This document shows, one piece after another, positions 33,183 to 42,673 of a stretch of 64,000 nucleotides of DNA. The position numbers and the translations under genes were made by a program. Under the pieces are notes generated by a model. It saw nothing but the letters and a program-made list of their open reading frames with translations. It did not search any database and was not told the DNA's origin. Location: positions 62,001-126,000 of the forward strand of contig SZNP01000010.1 in assembly GCA_005239435.1 (NCBI GenBank). The letters run 5' to 3'. Each line of letters opens with the position of its first letter. The stretch's first letter is position 1. The stretch comes from Halorussus salinisoli (GTDB lineage Archaea > Halobacteriota > Halobacteria > Halobacteriales > Haladaptataceae).

Positions 33183-34205
33183 CTACGCCTCCGGCGTCGA
33201 CGTCGCGGTCGTCTCCGACGCCTCCCCGCTCCACTCGTAGCCGTCTCCCGTCTCTCGGAGCCACCCCTCCTCGCGCCACCGTCGGACCACCGCGTCGAGT
33301 CCCTCCCGATAGGTCGGATACCGCGGCTTCCAGGCGAAGTCCCGCCGGAACTTCTCGGCGGTGGTCGGCATCGGATTCGTCAGGAGTCGCACCGTCGCCT
33401 CGCCCGCGAGGTACTTCGCCACCCACGCCGGGACGCGCCGGGGGTCCGGCGCGTCGAGGCGGTCGGCCAGACCCCGGAAGAAGGCGGCGACCGTGACGGG
33501 TTCCTCGTCCACGACGTGGTAGAGGCCGGTTTCCTCCCCGGTCGTCGCTTCGGCGAACGCCGTCGCGGCGTCGTCGACGTGCAGGAACGACAGTTCGGCG
33601 TCCTTCCTGCCGAGTAGTCCGCGGCCGATTATCGGCGCGTTTCCGGCGAGCAACTCCTCGCCGAAGGACCAGAGGTGCGCCGAGTCGTGGGCGTAGAAGA
33701 ACCCACACCGGAGAACGGTCGTCTCGAACCCCGAGTCCGCGGCCGCGTCCCGGGCGATTCGCTCGGCGTCGAGCGCCGACTGGGTGGCCCGGTTCGGGTT
33801 CGGTTCGGCGGTCTCGTCGAACCGGGAGCCGTCGGGTCGGCGTGCGACCCAGACGATGCTCTGCTGGACGAATCGGTCCGCACCGACCTCGTCCGCGACG
33901 GCGGTCAGGTTCTCTGCGCCCTCGCGGCGCACGCGGTCGTTTCGCTCCCAATCCTCGGGGGCCGGTTTCTGGTCGGTCGGGATGGCGGTCGCGGCGTGGA
34001 CCACGGCGTCGGCTCCGGTCGCGGCCTCTCGGAGCGAATCGCGGTCCAACACGTCGCCGCGCCGGGGGTCGCCGCCGCGCGCTCGGACCAGTTCGTCGCC
34101 CGGTTCGTCTCGCGCGAGTCCGACCACTTCGTGGCCGCGGTCGGCGAGTTCGGCCACGAGTCGGTGACCGAGGACGCCGGTCGCGCCCGCGATGAATACT
34201 CGCAT
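33183..34205 (-). CDS. NAD-dependent epimerase/dehydratase (extended SDR)
   Basis: A 340-aa extended SDR: cofactor motif FIAGATGVLGHRLVAELADR (residues ~4-23), VVHAATAIP, and a later hydrophobic lipid-associated-type C-terminal half. Substrate class cannot be set; nucleotide-sugar epimerase, 3-beta-hydroxysteroid or NmrA-like activities are possible. The usual Y-x-x-x-K is not evident in its normal place, so catalysis may differ. The ATG at 34205 is chosen because the Rossmann motif then begins at residue 3. It is co-directional with the following small membrane protein. Confidence 0.8.
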   Translation of the reverse strand: MRVFIAGATGVLGHRLVAELADRGHEVVGLARDEPGDELVRARGGDPRRGDVLDRDSLREAATGADAVVHAATAIPTDQKPAPEDWERNDRVRREGAENLTAVADEVGADRFVQQSIVWVARRPDGSRFDETAEPNPNRATQSALDAERIARDAAADSGFETTVLRCGFFYAHDSAHLWSFGEELLAGNAPIIGRGLLGRKDAELSFLHVDDAATAFAEATTGEETGLYHVVDEEPVTVAAFFRGLADRLDAPDPRRVPAWVAKYLAGEATVRLLTNPMPTTAEKFRRDFAWKPRYPTYREGLDAVVRRWREEGWLRETGDGYEWSGEASETTATSTPEA

Positions 34206-34290
34206 GTGAGAACGGTCGACCGGGAAGACGGTAGCGATTCTGCCGGACCTGCACGGTGGGTTTATAAGCGCGGCGGCCGCGAATCGGCCC

Positions 34291-34935
34291 ATGCGTCGCG
34301 TCCAACTGACGTTCTACGCGCCCGACGCCGAGGTCCATCCGCTCCACACGTTGATGGCCGAGCGCGACTACGTGGACGCCGCAGAGATGGTCCACTGGAA
34401 CGACGCCGGCGAGAGCATGACTCACGCCTTCTACATCGAAGGTGACCGCGAGGCGTTCGTCGCGGAACTCGTCGAGACGCCCGAGGTGCAAGCGTACGAC
34501 CTCACGCCGGTGGCCGAGGGTCGCTTCTACGTCCACGTCCGGGCCGAGACGACGCCGGTCCAGCGGGCGATGTTCGACGCCTACAACGAGGGCGGCGTCG
34601 TGGTCACCTCGACGCTCGAACACACCGACGACGGCGGGGTGACCTTCGAGGTGGTCGGCACCGCCGAAGCGTTACAGGACCTTCACGGCGCGGCCCCCGA
34701 CGGTATCGAGGTAGATATCGAGCGCATCGGCGGGCCGTCCGCGGATTACGAGACGCTCCTCTCCGAGCGCCAGCGCGAGGCCGTCGAGGTGGCCGTCACG
34801 GTAGGTTACTACGATGTGCCGCGGAGCGCGACCCACGAGGACGTGGCCGCGAAACTGGACTGTGCGCCGAGTACCGCGTCCGAACACCTCCGAAAGGCCG
34901 AGTCGAAGGTTCTGCGGACGCTGTTCGGCGAGTAA
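34291..34935 (+). CDS. HTH-10 (bacterio-opsin activator-type) transcriptional regulator
   Basis: This 214-aa protein has a BAT-type N-terminal beta-rich domain (VQLTFYAPDAEVHPLHTLM) and a C-terminal HTH-10 domain (LSERQREAVEVAVTVGYYDV, then HEDVAAKLDCAPSTASEHLR). It belongs to the large haloarchaeal Bat-related regulator family. The effector and target genes are unknown. It is divergent from the epimerase gene. Confidence 0.88.
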   Translation: MRRVQLTFYAPDAEVHPLHTLMAERDYVDAAEMVHWNDAGESMTHAFYIEGDREAFVAELVETPEVQAYDLTPVAEGRFYVHVRAETTPVQRAMFDAYNEGGVVVTSTLEHTDDGGVTFEVVGTAEALQDLHGAAPDGIEVDIERIGGPSADYETLLSERQREAVEVAVTVGYYDVPRSATHEDVAAKLDCAPSTASEHLRKAESKVLRTLFGE

Positions 34936-34967
34936 TCGGTCGAAGAACGGACGAGCGGTCGCGTCGG

Positions 34968-35939
34968 TCAGTCGTTTCGCGCCGCGGACGTCGCGGTCGG
35001 CTCGTCCTCGACGTAGTCGAGGTCGTCGGTGTAGTAGTCCACCAGCAGGACCGCGACAGCGCCCGCGAGACCCGCGAGCAGGGTCGCAGCCACGCGCGCG
35101 ACCGGCCACGCGCCGTCCGCGCCGACGACTCTGGCGACCGGAAGTCGAAGCGCGCCGACCATCAGCGCGACGAGGAACGTGAGAGTCACCTGCCGGTGGT
35201 TCGCTAACGCCCACTCCACCACGCGGGCGAAGGTGAGGATGCCGACCGCCGCGCCCGCGACGAACGACGCGACCGCCACGGCGGGACCGACCGCGGGTTC
35301 GAGCGGCCCGCCGCGGACGACGCCGACGGCCTCGTCGATGAACTCGTGGAGCGCGTTCGACATGAAGATGTACTGGCCGAACAGGATTAGCAGGAACGAC
35401 CCCGAGACGCCGGGCAGAATCATCGCACAGATGGCCACCGCACCGGCCACGAACAGCACGAATGGCGAGTGGGGGACCGCCGCCGACGCAGACTCACCCG
35501 CGAGCAGGAAGGCGACGACCAGACCGACGAGTGCGGCCGCCTTCTCGCCGCGGGTGTCGACTCGGACCTCGCCCCAGAGGACGACCGCGGACGCCGCGAT
35601 GAGACCGAAGAAGAACGCGAACAGGACCGCCGGCGACGACTTCTCGATGCCGGCGACCGCTCCGGTCACGCCGACGATGGCCGTCATGATTCCCGCGCCG
35701 AGGACGAGCAGGAACGCGACGTCCATCTCGCGGAGCATCTCCGCGATTCGCTCGCGGGCGTCGGGGTCGTACGCCCGCGGCAGGTCGGCCAGCACGCGCG
35801 GGTCGAAGGCGGCGATAGCGCCGACGAGTCGCTCGTAGATGCCGGTTATCAGCGCGATGGTCCCGCCGGAGACGCCGGGCACGGCGTCGGCGGCACCCAT
35901 GGACACGCCCTTGAGGTAGACGGAGAGCCAGCCTCGCAT
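34968..35939 (-). CDS. DUF368 membrane protein, polyprenyl-phosphate flippase-like
   Basis: This 323-aa polytopic protein carries the two internal repeats that define DUF368: AADAVPGVSGGTIALITGIY near the N-terminus and AMILPGVSGSFLLILFGQY in the middle. Bacterial DUF368 proteins (PopT) translocate undecaprenyl phosphate back across the membrane for cell-wall cycles. Archaea use dolichyl phosphate, so a role in recycling the lipid carrier for AglB-dependent N-glycosylation is an inference supported by the agl cluster 2-15 kb away. A TATA-like GGTATATAATTT lies at 36023-36037 in the gap before the next gene. Confidence 0.82.
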   Translation of the reverse strand: MRGWLSVYLKGVSMGAADAVPGVSGGTIALITGIYERLVGAIAAFDPRVLADLPRAYDPDARERIAEMLREMDVAFLLVLGAGIMTAIVGVTGAVAGIEKSSPAVLFAFFFGLIAASAVVLWGEVRVDTRGEKAAALVGLVVAFLLAGESASAAVPHSPFVLFVAGAVAICAMILPGVSGSFLLILFGQYIFMSNALHEFIDEAVGVVRGGPLEPAVGPAVAVASFVAGAAVGILTFARVVEWALANHRQVTLTFLVALMVGALRLPVARVVGADGAWPVARVAATLLAGLAGAVAVLLVDYYTDDLDYVEDEPTATSAARND

Positions 35940-36213
35940 TGAGGGAGAGATACGACTACCGACCGGAAAACGGTTTGCTTTCTCGGGAGACGACGACGGG
36001 GACGTTCGCTCGTCGTTTTAGCATGGTATATAATTTCCTCTAATGTAGAAATGTTTCTTAGACATCATTCTATCCGTTTTTCCGTCGTAGCAGTAACTCG
36101 ACGCTCGGGGTCGACCGCGCGCGTTCCAGAGCGAGAGACTGTTCGGAAGAACGACAGGAGCGACTCGTTCGGTGCGAGACGCGCAGTTCGGTCACGGGCG
36201 AGAGAACGGATGC

Positions 36214-36501
36214 TTACTTCCGCTCGATCTGCCAGTAGACGTACTGACCCACGAGCGGCGAGAGGTTATCGAAACCGCACCGCGGACAGTCGAGGGACGC
36301 CTCGCCGTCGGTCTCGACCGACAGGACGTGCCCACAGTCGTTGTGGCAACTGACTTCGTCGTGGGTATCGTCGAGGACCGCCAGTACGTCCTCGTAGTGG
36401 TTGGTCTCTAAGTGCGTCTTCGCCCGCGTTTTGAGCCTATCCACAGCGGCCGCTCGTACCGTCGACTCGCAGAAATCGCAGTCGAGTTGATACGCCTCCA
36501 T
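36214..36501 (-). CDS. Small zinc-ribbon protein
   Basis: This 95-aa protein has an N-terminal LDCDFCEST knuckle and a second set CHNDCGHVL ... LDCPRCGFD. It contains six cysteines and several histidines, indicating one or two zinc sites. It starts 3 bp after the HalOD1 gene stop and is probably co-transcribed with it. The function is unknown; similar small haloarchaeal ribbons are common beside signalling genes. Confidence 0.7.
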   Translation of the reverse strand: MEAYQLDCDFCESTVRAAAVDRLKTRAKTHLETNHYEDVLAVLDDTHDEVSCHNDCGHVLSVETDGEASLDCPRCGFDNLSPLVGQYVYWQIERK

Positions 36502-36504
36502 CAG

Positions 36505-36879
36505 TTACCCCGGACGCTGGATTTGTATGGTTCCGTCGGCCTGCACTTGGACCTGACGCCCGTAGTAGTCGAACGCGACGTAGCCGTCCGACCGGGCTAA
36601 CCCCCCGTTCGGAGAGCGGAACAGGTCGTTCAGCGCCTCGGTATCGATTACCGAATGAAGCGGTCGTAATCCCATCGGGTCGGTTCGAGTCTCGGACCCG
36701 ACCGCACGTACGACAGCTTCCGTGACGGATTCACCGTCGTGAACGCGATACGTCGAGTCACCGTCCGCTCGCTGACTCCGGCCGCTGGCCGAGTCGCGCC
36801 CGTCGGATTCCGTCGTCTCCACGTTTCGGAAACAGGTGCCCTTCGCCTCCGCGACGTCTGTCGAGTTGAAGCGAGTCAT
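36505..36879 (-). CDS. HalOD1-domain protein
   Basis: This 124-aa protein starts MTRFNSTDVAEAKG; an upstream extension is unlikely. After a ~40-residue linker it carries a HalOD1 domain (GESVTEAVVRAVGSETRTDP, LHSVIDTEALNDLFRSPN, YVAFDYYGRQVQVQADG). As in the protein at 19122, the domain is a predicted signalling output module. It is co-directional with a zinc-ribbon gene 3 bp downstream. Confidence 0.82.
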   Translation of the reverse strand: MTRFNSTDVAEAKGTCFRNVETTESDGRDSASGRSQRADGDSTYRVHDGESVTEAVVRAVGSETRTDPMGLRPLHSVIDTEALNDLFRSPNGGLARSDGYVAFDYYGRQVQVQADGTIQIQRPG

Positions 36880-37005
36880 TCGAGATGAACCCACTCTTCC
36901 GTAGGGGCGTGACCCGATTGAGTAGCCGGACCGATTATGCAGGTTGTTTAAAAGACCATGAGCAGCCAACGTGTGACGCACCGCGAATAGAGAGCAGGCA
37001 AGTGG

Positions 37006-37650
37006 TCACTGTCGGGCCACCGTCTCGCCGATCAGGTTCCTGTGGCCGCGGCGCAGTCGGTCGGCGAACGATTGGCGAGCGATGGCGAGTTCCTCGGCCA
37101 ACGTTTCGAGGTCGACCTGTCGGGGAAAGTCGTAGTAACCGTTGTTGTACGCGAGGAGCAGGGCTTCCCGCTGTTCGGGCGTGAGGCTGTACTGACCCGT
37201 CGAACCCGTCTCGCCGACGTCGTACAGACGAACCAGTTCGACGTCGATGTCGAGATCGGTGCAGTACTGCTGGAACGCGACGATCTGGTCGGTGTCTTCG
37301 GCGCGGAACTCGAAGCGCCACTCTTCCTGCGTGCCCGTGGCCGAGAGCAACGTGAGTTCCGCATCGACGATACCGGTGAAGACGCCTTCGACGTTTGGGT
37401 CCCAGTCGGCCCGAACCAACCCTTGGGAGTCGAGTTCGTCGACGATAGCGAACGATTCGAGCGCCCCCTGCGCTTCGAGCGTCTCCCGGACGCGTTCGGT
37501 GGGGACGTTCCGAACCCAGAAGTACGGCAGAACGCCGCGGTTCGTGGGAACGACGCGCTCTATCTCGATAGTCACGTCCGGCAGCGTCTCGAAGATATGT
37601 CCCAAAGGAAAATCGTCCGCTGGGACGGTGAATTCGGCTATCGTCGCCAT
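37006..37650 (-). CDS. HTH-10 (bacterio-opsin activator-type) transcriptional regulator
   Basis: This 214-aa protein has a BAT-type N-terminal domain (TIAEFTVPADDFPLGHIF) and a C-terminal HTH-10 (LTPEQREALLLAYNNGYYDF, then LAEELAIARQSFADRLRRGH). It is the second of three HTH-10 proteins in the window. It lies just 3' of aglB on the same strand but 248 bp away with its own promoter space, so control of surface glycosylation is only a positional guess. Confidence 0.88.
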   Translation of the reverse strand: MATIAEFTVPADDFPLGHIFETLPDVTIEIERVVPTNRGVLPYFWVRNVPTERVRETLEAQGALESFAIVDELDSQGLVRADWDPNVEGVFTGIVDAELTLLSATGTQEEWRFEFRAEDTDQIVAFQQYCTDLDIDVELVRLYDVGETGSTGQYSLTPEQREALLLAYNNGYYDFPRQVDLETLAEELAIARQSFADRLRRGHRNLIGETVARQ

Positions 37651-37898
37651 ACAGAGTGGAGGGGGTATAGTTAGATAAGCGCGATGCCCAGATACAGAGG
37701 AGCAACGCCGGAATGCCGAGTCCGTGGCGGTCGTGACGGCCCACTCTCTTAGAGACTGTCTCCCCGTCCTACTGGTCGGAACGACTCAGTACAGCTAGTT
37801 TCCGTCACCACGAGAGTAGCGACAGCGCTCCTCCCACCGTGGTAAATCGAACGTCGGCGAAGTAGAAAGAGACGAATCGGACCGCAGTCGATTGCCGA

Positions 37899-40800
37899 TT
37901 ACTCCCGACCGGCGACGACGAGCGCACCGGCGTAGGCACCGACCAGGCCGACTCGCGCGGGAGCAGTCTCCTCGCGCTCGGGGAGTGCGTCGGCGGGCGT
38001 CGGGCGCGCGTCCGCGTCGGATTGGGTACTCTGGCCTGCGAGCGCCGAGGTGTTCGTCTCGTCGTTACCGCTCGTCTCGTTGTCGGTCGACGTTTCGTTA
38101 CCGGATGCGGTCTCGTTACCGGGCGCCGTCTCGTTGCCCGACGGGTTCTGCTGGACCGAGACCGACTCCTCGGTCAGTTCGACCGTCGCGTTCTGGTCGC
38201 TCTCGCCGATGACCTGCGCCTCGGTGACGTCCGTGGAGGCGTTGTGGAACGTCAGGTTGCCGTCCTCGAAGTTCCGCGGCGTGTAGAACTGGTACGGACC
38301 CTCCGCGCGCACGCTGACGTTCGTGTAACCGTTCTCCGGGCCCCAGTTCTCGTAGCCGGTCGTGGAGTACGGCAGGGTCATCGTGAACTCGCCGTTCGGC
38401 CCGGTTTGGGCCTGCTGGCGGTAGGTGAACGAACTGCTCTGGTCGCTCGGCGACATCCGGACCTGCGCCGTGACCGTGGTGTTGGCCGGGCCGGTGCCCG
38501 TCACCGTCGCGCCGGGCACGCGCTCGAACGTCTTGACCCACGAGGGCGGGGTCTGGAACATCTCGTTGGGGCTACGAATCGCCTTCGCCTGCTGGAGGAG
38601 TCGCATCTCGCTCCGGAGCGTCTGGGCGTACTGCGAGGAGTTCGCGCCCGACGACTGGCTCTGCTCGACGATGCGGTAGTGTTCGAGCGCCGGAACCGGT
38701 TCGCTCGGGAACGGCCCGATACCGCCGATTTGAGAGGTCGTGTCGTTGGCGACGAACTGCCGGGCCTGTTGCATCGTCTGGAACCGCCGGACGAGCGTGG
38801 CGTTCGGTCCCGACTCGCTGACCTTGTACGAGGCCGTCTCGCCGTCCGGAGTCTGGTAGGTCTGGGCGCGCCAGTCCACGACGATGGGTCTGGGTTCCGC
38901 TCGGCTTCCGTGGTAGAGGTAGAGTCGCGCGACCTGACTGTCGTAGTAGCGCTGGCTCTTCATCCGGAAGGCGAACCGCGGGCCGTTCTGACCCTGCTGG
39001 TAGACCGGACTGTAGAAGTCACCGGACGAGACGTTGTCGTTGAACACCGTCGGTGCGGAGAACTTCGAACTCGGCTCGGCCATCTTCCAGTCGACCATCA
39101 CGTACCGGGTCTCCTCGGCGCTGTCGTTGCCGAGCGTTTCGAGGACGTCGTTGGCGCGCTGCTCGCTGGGCGCGAGCAGGTAGTTCGCGGCGGTCGTAGC
39201 ACCCTCCTGGAACGGGTTGGCGTTCGGAATGCGTTCGCCCTGGACCGTAATCCAGTGACCGTAGTCCCACCACGACATGACGCCGTACGCGCCTTCGGGG
39301 TAGTCGTAGTCGTTGTTGCTCTGGTCGTAGGTGCCGTAGTAGTCGAGTTCACCCTCGTTGTTGGCGTCTCCGTAGTCGCCCTCGGCGGGCGTGTTGTTCG
39401 CCATCCAGTCGAGCGACCCATCCCACTTGGTCACGGCCTGCGGGCCGGTCTCTCCGGCCGCCGCCGCGGTCTGGGTCCTGTCGATGGAGGGGTAGCCCGA
39501 CGACCCGATGCTGGCGGGTGCGACCAGCACGGGCACCACGAGCAGAATCACGAACACGATAGCGAGTACCTGGTACCCCTCGACGTTGGTCAGCGACTCG
39601 CGGTCGGTGACGTTCGCCATCGAGAGGACCTGCTTGACGAGGTAGGCGTTCAGCACGGCGACCGGCACCGCGAGATAGTAGTTGAACCGCACCTGCGTGA
39701 ACGCCGCCGCCGTGATGAAGGCGGCCCACACGAGGACGAGCAGTTGTTCGGCGCGGTGGTCGTCGGTCCGATAGGTCCGCCAGACCATCCAGACCGCGGC
39801 GACGACGGCCGTGAACAGCATCAGGCCGTACTCTCGGAGGATGACGTCGTACCACTCGATGCCGAACCGGGGTTGGGCCCGCGAGAGGAACGGTTGGGCC
39901 TCGCCGATGGTCCGGGTCTGCGCCCCTGCGCTGAAGCCGACGAATCGGACGAGGTTCCGCCGAACGAGGTTGAACAGCGACGGGAGCGCGACGTAGGTGA
40001 AGCCGACGACGGCGAGGATGATGCCGCCGACCGTCGCGGGGTAGAGCGCGGTCCCGAGGTCGCGGTCGTCCCACTCTCGGGCGAGCCACGCCATGAAGAC
40101 GCAACCGCCGGCCACCGCGAACGCGAGCAGGGGTTGGAGCGGCGAGAACTGGGTCGGACTCATGTCGAGCGTGCCCAGCGGGACCAACAGGAGCAGTCCC
40201 GCCACGGTCATGCTGACCGCGCCGACGAACGCGAGGTGGTCGGGGCTGACTCCGCGGACGTAATCCGCGGTGAGTTTGATGCCGAAGAAGACGCCGAAGA
40301 TACCGACGAGGAGGACGCCCGGCGGCCACGTCCAGAGGTAGAACGCGGTGGCGATTCCGGCGAGCGCGCTGTAGACGAGTGGCGTGCGAAGCGCCTCGAA
40401 GTCGCGGTCGGCGAGCAGTTCGTAGACGGGTTTCTCGCGCTCGGCGACGGTCAGCGCGACCATCATCGCCAGCACTGCGAACGTCTGGAAGAGCGGCTCG
40501 GCGATGTTGTGGTCGGCGAAGCCGACGAGACTCCGCCGGAGGAACGTGCCGGGGAACAGCGCGAGGACGACGACCCCGAACAGCCCACCGGGACGGCCGC
40601 CGAGGCGCTTGCCGACGAGATAGGTCGGGATGGCGATCAACGCGCCGAGGACTGCCGGAGCGACCAGAAGAGTCTTGGCCACCAGCGTACTGGAGGGGTC
40701 GCCCAGTCCGACGACGAGGGCGACGGTGGCGACGAGTTGGTCGTACAGCGTCCCGAACTGACCGACGCTGGTCCCGAACGGGAAGTAGGTCCACGGGTCG

Positions 40801-41045
40801 TACGGCATCGTCGCGGGCCAGTTGTTCACCGTGTACTGTACTTGCCGGAGGTGATACCACGCGTCGTTACCGGCGAAGAACACCTCGCCGTTTCTGATGA
40901 ACTTTCCGTACGACTGGAGCCGTACCCACAGCATGAACGCCATAGCCGCGGCGAGTACGGGGACGTGATACCAGTCCTCGAACGAGTCGAGGACTGAACC
41001 GACCGAATCGGTCGAGTCCTCGACCTGCTCAGTCTGCTGGCTCAT
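37899..41045 (-). CDS. aglB: Oligosaccharyltransferase AglB
   Basis: A 1048-aa STT3/AglB-type enzyme: about 13 hydrophobic helices in the first ~530 residues, then a soluble outer domain. The first catalytic acidic motif is in FAGNDAWYHLRQ (residues 58-69), a second acidic site is DHN near residue 178, and the sequon-recognition motif WWDYG is at residues 592-596. The C-terminus has an Asn/Glu/Thr-rich linker (GNETASGNETSTDNETSGN) and a final hydrophobic stretch. It transfers the lipid-linked glycan to N-x-S/T sequons outside the membrane. A TATA-like box lies about 25-30 nt upstream, so it has its own promoter in the cluster. Confidence 0.96.
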   Translation of the reverse strand: MSQQTEQVEDSTDSVGSVLDSFEDWYHVPVLAAAMAFMLWVRLQSYGKFIRNGEVFFAGNDAWYHLRQVQYTVNNWPATMPYDPWTYFPFGTSVGQFGTLYDQLVATVALVVGLGDPSSTLVAKTLLVAPAVLGALIAIPTYLVGKRLGGRPGGLFGVVVLALFPGTFLRRSLVGFADHNIAEPLFQTFAVLAMMVALTVAEREKPVYELLADRDFEALRTPLVYSALAGIATAFYLWTWPPGVLLVGIFGVFFGIKLTADYVRGVSPDHLAFVGAVSMTVAGLLLLVPLGTLDMSPTQFSPLQPLLAFAVAGGCVFMAWLAREWDDRDLGTALYPATVGGIILAVVGFTYVALPSLFNLVRRNLVRFVGFSAGAQTRTIGEAQPFLSRAQPRFGIEWYDVILREYGLMLFTAVVAAVWMVWRTYRTDDHRAEQLLVLVWAAFITAAAFTQVRFNYYLAVPVAVLNAYLVKQVLSMANVTDRESLTNVEGYQVLAIVFVILLVVPVLVAPASIGSSGYPSIDRTQTAAAAGETGPQAVTKWDGSLDWMANNTPAEGDYGDANNEGELDYYGTYDQSNNDYDYPEGAYGVMSWWDYGHWITVQGERIPNANPFQEGATTAANYLLAPSEQRANDVLETLGNDSAEETRYVMVDWKMAEPSSKFSAPTVFNDNVSSGDFYSPVYQQGQNGPRFAFRMKSQRYYDSQVARLYLYHGSRAEPRPIVVDWRAQTYQTPDGETASYKVSESGPNATLVRRFQTMQQARQFVANDTTSQIGGIGPFPSEPVPALEHYRIVEQSQSSGANSSQYAQTLRSEMRLLQQAKAIRSPNEMFQTPPSWVKTFERVPGATVTGTGPANTTVTAQVRMSPSDQSSSFTYRQQAQTGPNGEFTMTLPYSTTGYENWGPENGYTNVSVRAEGPYQFYTPRNFEDGNLTFHNASTDVTEAQVIGESDQNATVELTEESVSVQQNPSGNETAPGNETASGNETSTDNETSGNDETNTSALAGQSTQSDADARPTPADALPEREETAPARVGLVGAYAGALVVAGRE

Positions 41046-41206
41046 TGAGTTGATGAAGTGCCAAAACGCGCATAAGCCTTGTCATCTACCCCCGGTCGTA
41101 GTCGGCGTTCCGATGATGGACGCCGAGCGTCCGAAAGCAGCGGGCTCACGGCTCTCCGGACGGCCTAGGCGGTCTGGACGGTTCCGGGAAGAGCGTCGGT
41201 TGGCGG

Positions 41207-42670
41207 TCAGCCTTCCGAGCGCTGGCCCCACCCGAGAACCTGCTCGTAAACCGGTCCCAACACGTTGGCTACCGTAAGCCGGAAGTGGGAACTCGCGACC
41301 ACGAGAACCGCGAAGTAGACGACTGCGCCGAAGCCCACGAGCGCGATTACCGGGAGCCAGTAGTTGAGCGTGACCATCTCTCTGACCTCGGTGACGACGA
41401 AGAACATCGCCAGTCCGCTCGCCGTCTGTGCCGCGATAGGGGCCGGGAAAATCGTGCCGCCGAACAGTCTCCGGCAGAGAAACTGGAACCCTCCGAACAT
41501 CAGGACTTCGGCGAACAGCGTCGCACCGATGACGCCGAGCAGTCCGTACTCCCGAGCGAGAACGATTGCGAGCGGGATGTGGACGGCCAGACCGGCGAGA
41601 TTCACCCGGAAGGTCAGTTCCGGCCTGTCGGTCCCGCTGATGGCCGATTCGAGCGGAATCTGGTAGATGTAGAACACGTAGAACAGTGCGATGCCGACGA
41701 GCGCCTCGCCGCCCTGCCCGAATCCCGACCCGAAGAACGTCCGCATCAACACGTCGGGGAGCGCGAGCGCCCCGAAGAACATCGGAATGCCGAGCAGTCC
41801 GGCGTAGGTCATGGCGTTCGCCACGTCCTCGCGCACGTCCTCGCCGAGCGACGACCGGCCGCTGACCTTCACCTGTAGGGGGTTGGAGATGCTGGCGGTC
41901 AACTGGGAAGCGGGAAGCACCAATCGGAGCGCTGTCTCGTAGAGGCCGACCGCGCCGGTGCCGACGAACAGCCAGATGATGATCGGGTCCGCGCGCTTGT
42001 ACAGGTCGTTGACGAGCGAGGTGGGGATGCTCCACCGAGCGAACTTCCCGGTGTACGCGAACGTCTCCCGCGAGGGGAGCGCGGGTCGAACGCCGCTGAC
42101 GACGGCGACGACGCCCGCCGTGACGAAACTCGCTATCGCCAGTCCGAGCAGGATGCCGAACGCCTCCATTCCGAGGAAAAGGAGCGCGAGCTGGAACACG
42201 AGGGTCACGACGCTCCGCACCGTGTCCAGCCAGAACGACCGGCCGGGGAAGCCGATTCCGGCGTAGAAACGGTTCAGAATCTGGAACGAGCCGACGCTGC
42301 TGAAAACGAGGACGATGCCGAGCACGTCGTCGGCCGTGATGCCCCTGACCGGCAGGGCGGGTGATAGGGCGACCAAGACGGCCGTGACGACCCCGACGTA
42401 GAGGACGTGGGCGGCGAGTCCGAGACCGAGATACTCCGCTGGGTCGGTGTCGACCTCGCTTACTCGTTTCTTGATTGCCTGACCGAGGCCCGCCGAGATT
42501 CTGACGAGCATCAGCGCGATGGCGAGTGCCGTGTAGTACCGTCCGACGCCGTTGGACCCAAGCACTCGCGCGAAAATCATGACGCCAGCGAAGCCGAACG
42601 CCGACATCGTGAACTTCGCAGCGACCGAGATCAGCGCCTCCCTGCCGATGTCGAGGTCAGCCGTGCTCAT
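41207..42670 (-). CDS. Polysaccharide/lipid-linked oligosaccharide flippase (MATE/Wzx-like)
   Basis: This 487-aa protein with 12-14 hydrophobic helices has the organisation of MVF/PST-family exporters (REALISVAAKFTMSAFGFAG, then LARVLGSNGVGRYYTALAIA-like first helices). In agl clusters such proteins (AglR-like) move dolichol-linked glycans across the membrane. It starts 3 bp after the fourth sulfatase-like gene and precedes aglB, which fits the flipping step between glycan assembly and transfer. Confidence 0.88.
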   Translation of the reverse strand: MSTADLDIGREALISVAAKFTMSAFGFAGVMIFARVLGSNGVGRYYTALAIALMLVRISAGLGQAIKKRVSEVDTDPAEYLGLGLAAHVLYVGVVTAVLVALSPALPVRGITADDVLGIVLVFSSVGSFQILNRFYAGIGFPGRSFWLDTVRSVVTLVFQLALLFLGMEAFGILLGLAIASFVTAGVVAVVSGVRPALPSRETFAYTGKFARWSIPTSLVNDLYKRADPIIIWLFVGTGAVGLYETALRLVLPASQLTASISNPLQVKVSGRSSLGEDVREDVANAMTYAGLLGIPMFFGALALPDVLMRTFFGSGFGQGGEALVGIALFYVFYIYQIPLESAISGTDRPELTFRVNLAGLAVHIPLAIVLAREYGLLGVIGATLFAEVLMFGGFQFLCRRLFGGTIFPAPIAAQTASGLAMFFVVTEVREMVTLNYWLPVIALVGFGAVVYFAVLVVASSHFRLTVANVLGPVYEQVLGWGQRSEG

Positions 42671-42673
42671 CGG

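Noticed and set aside
38022..40997. 991-codon open frame opposite aglB
   Set aside because: High-GC codon bias keeps the antisense frame open; the protein lacks domains while aglB has full family motifs.
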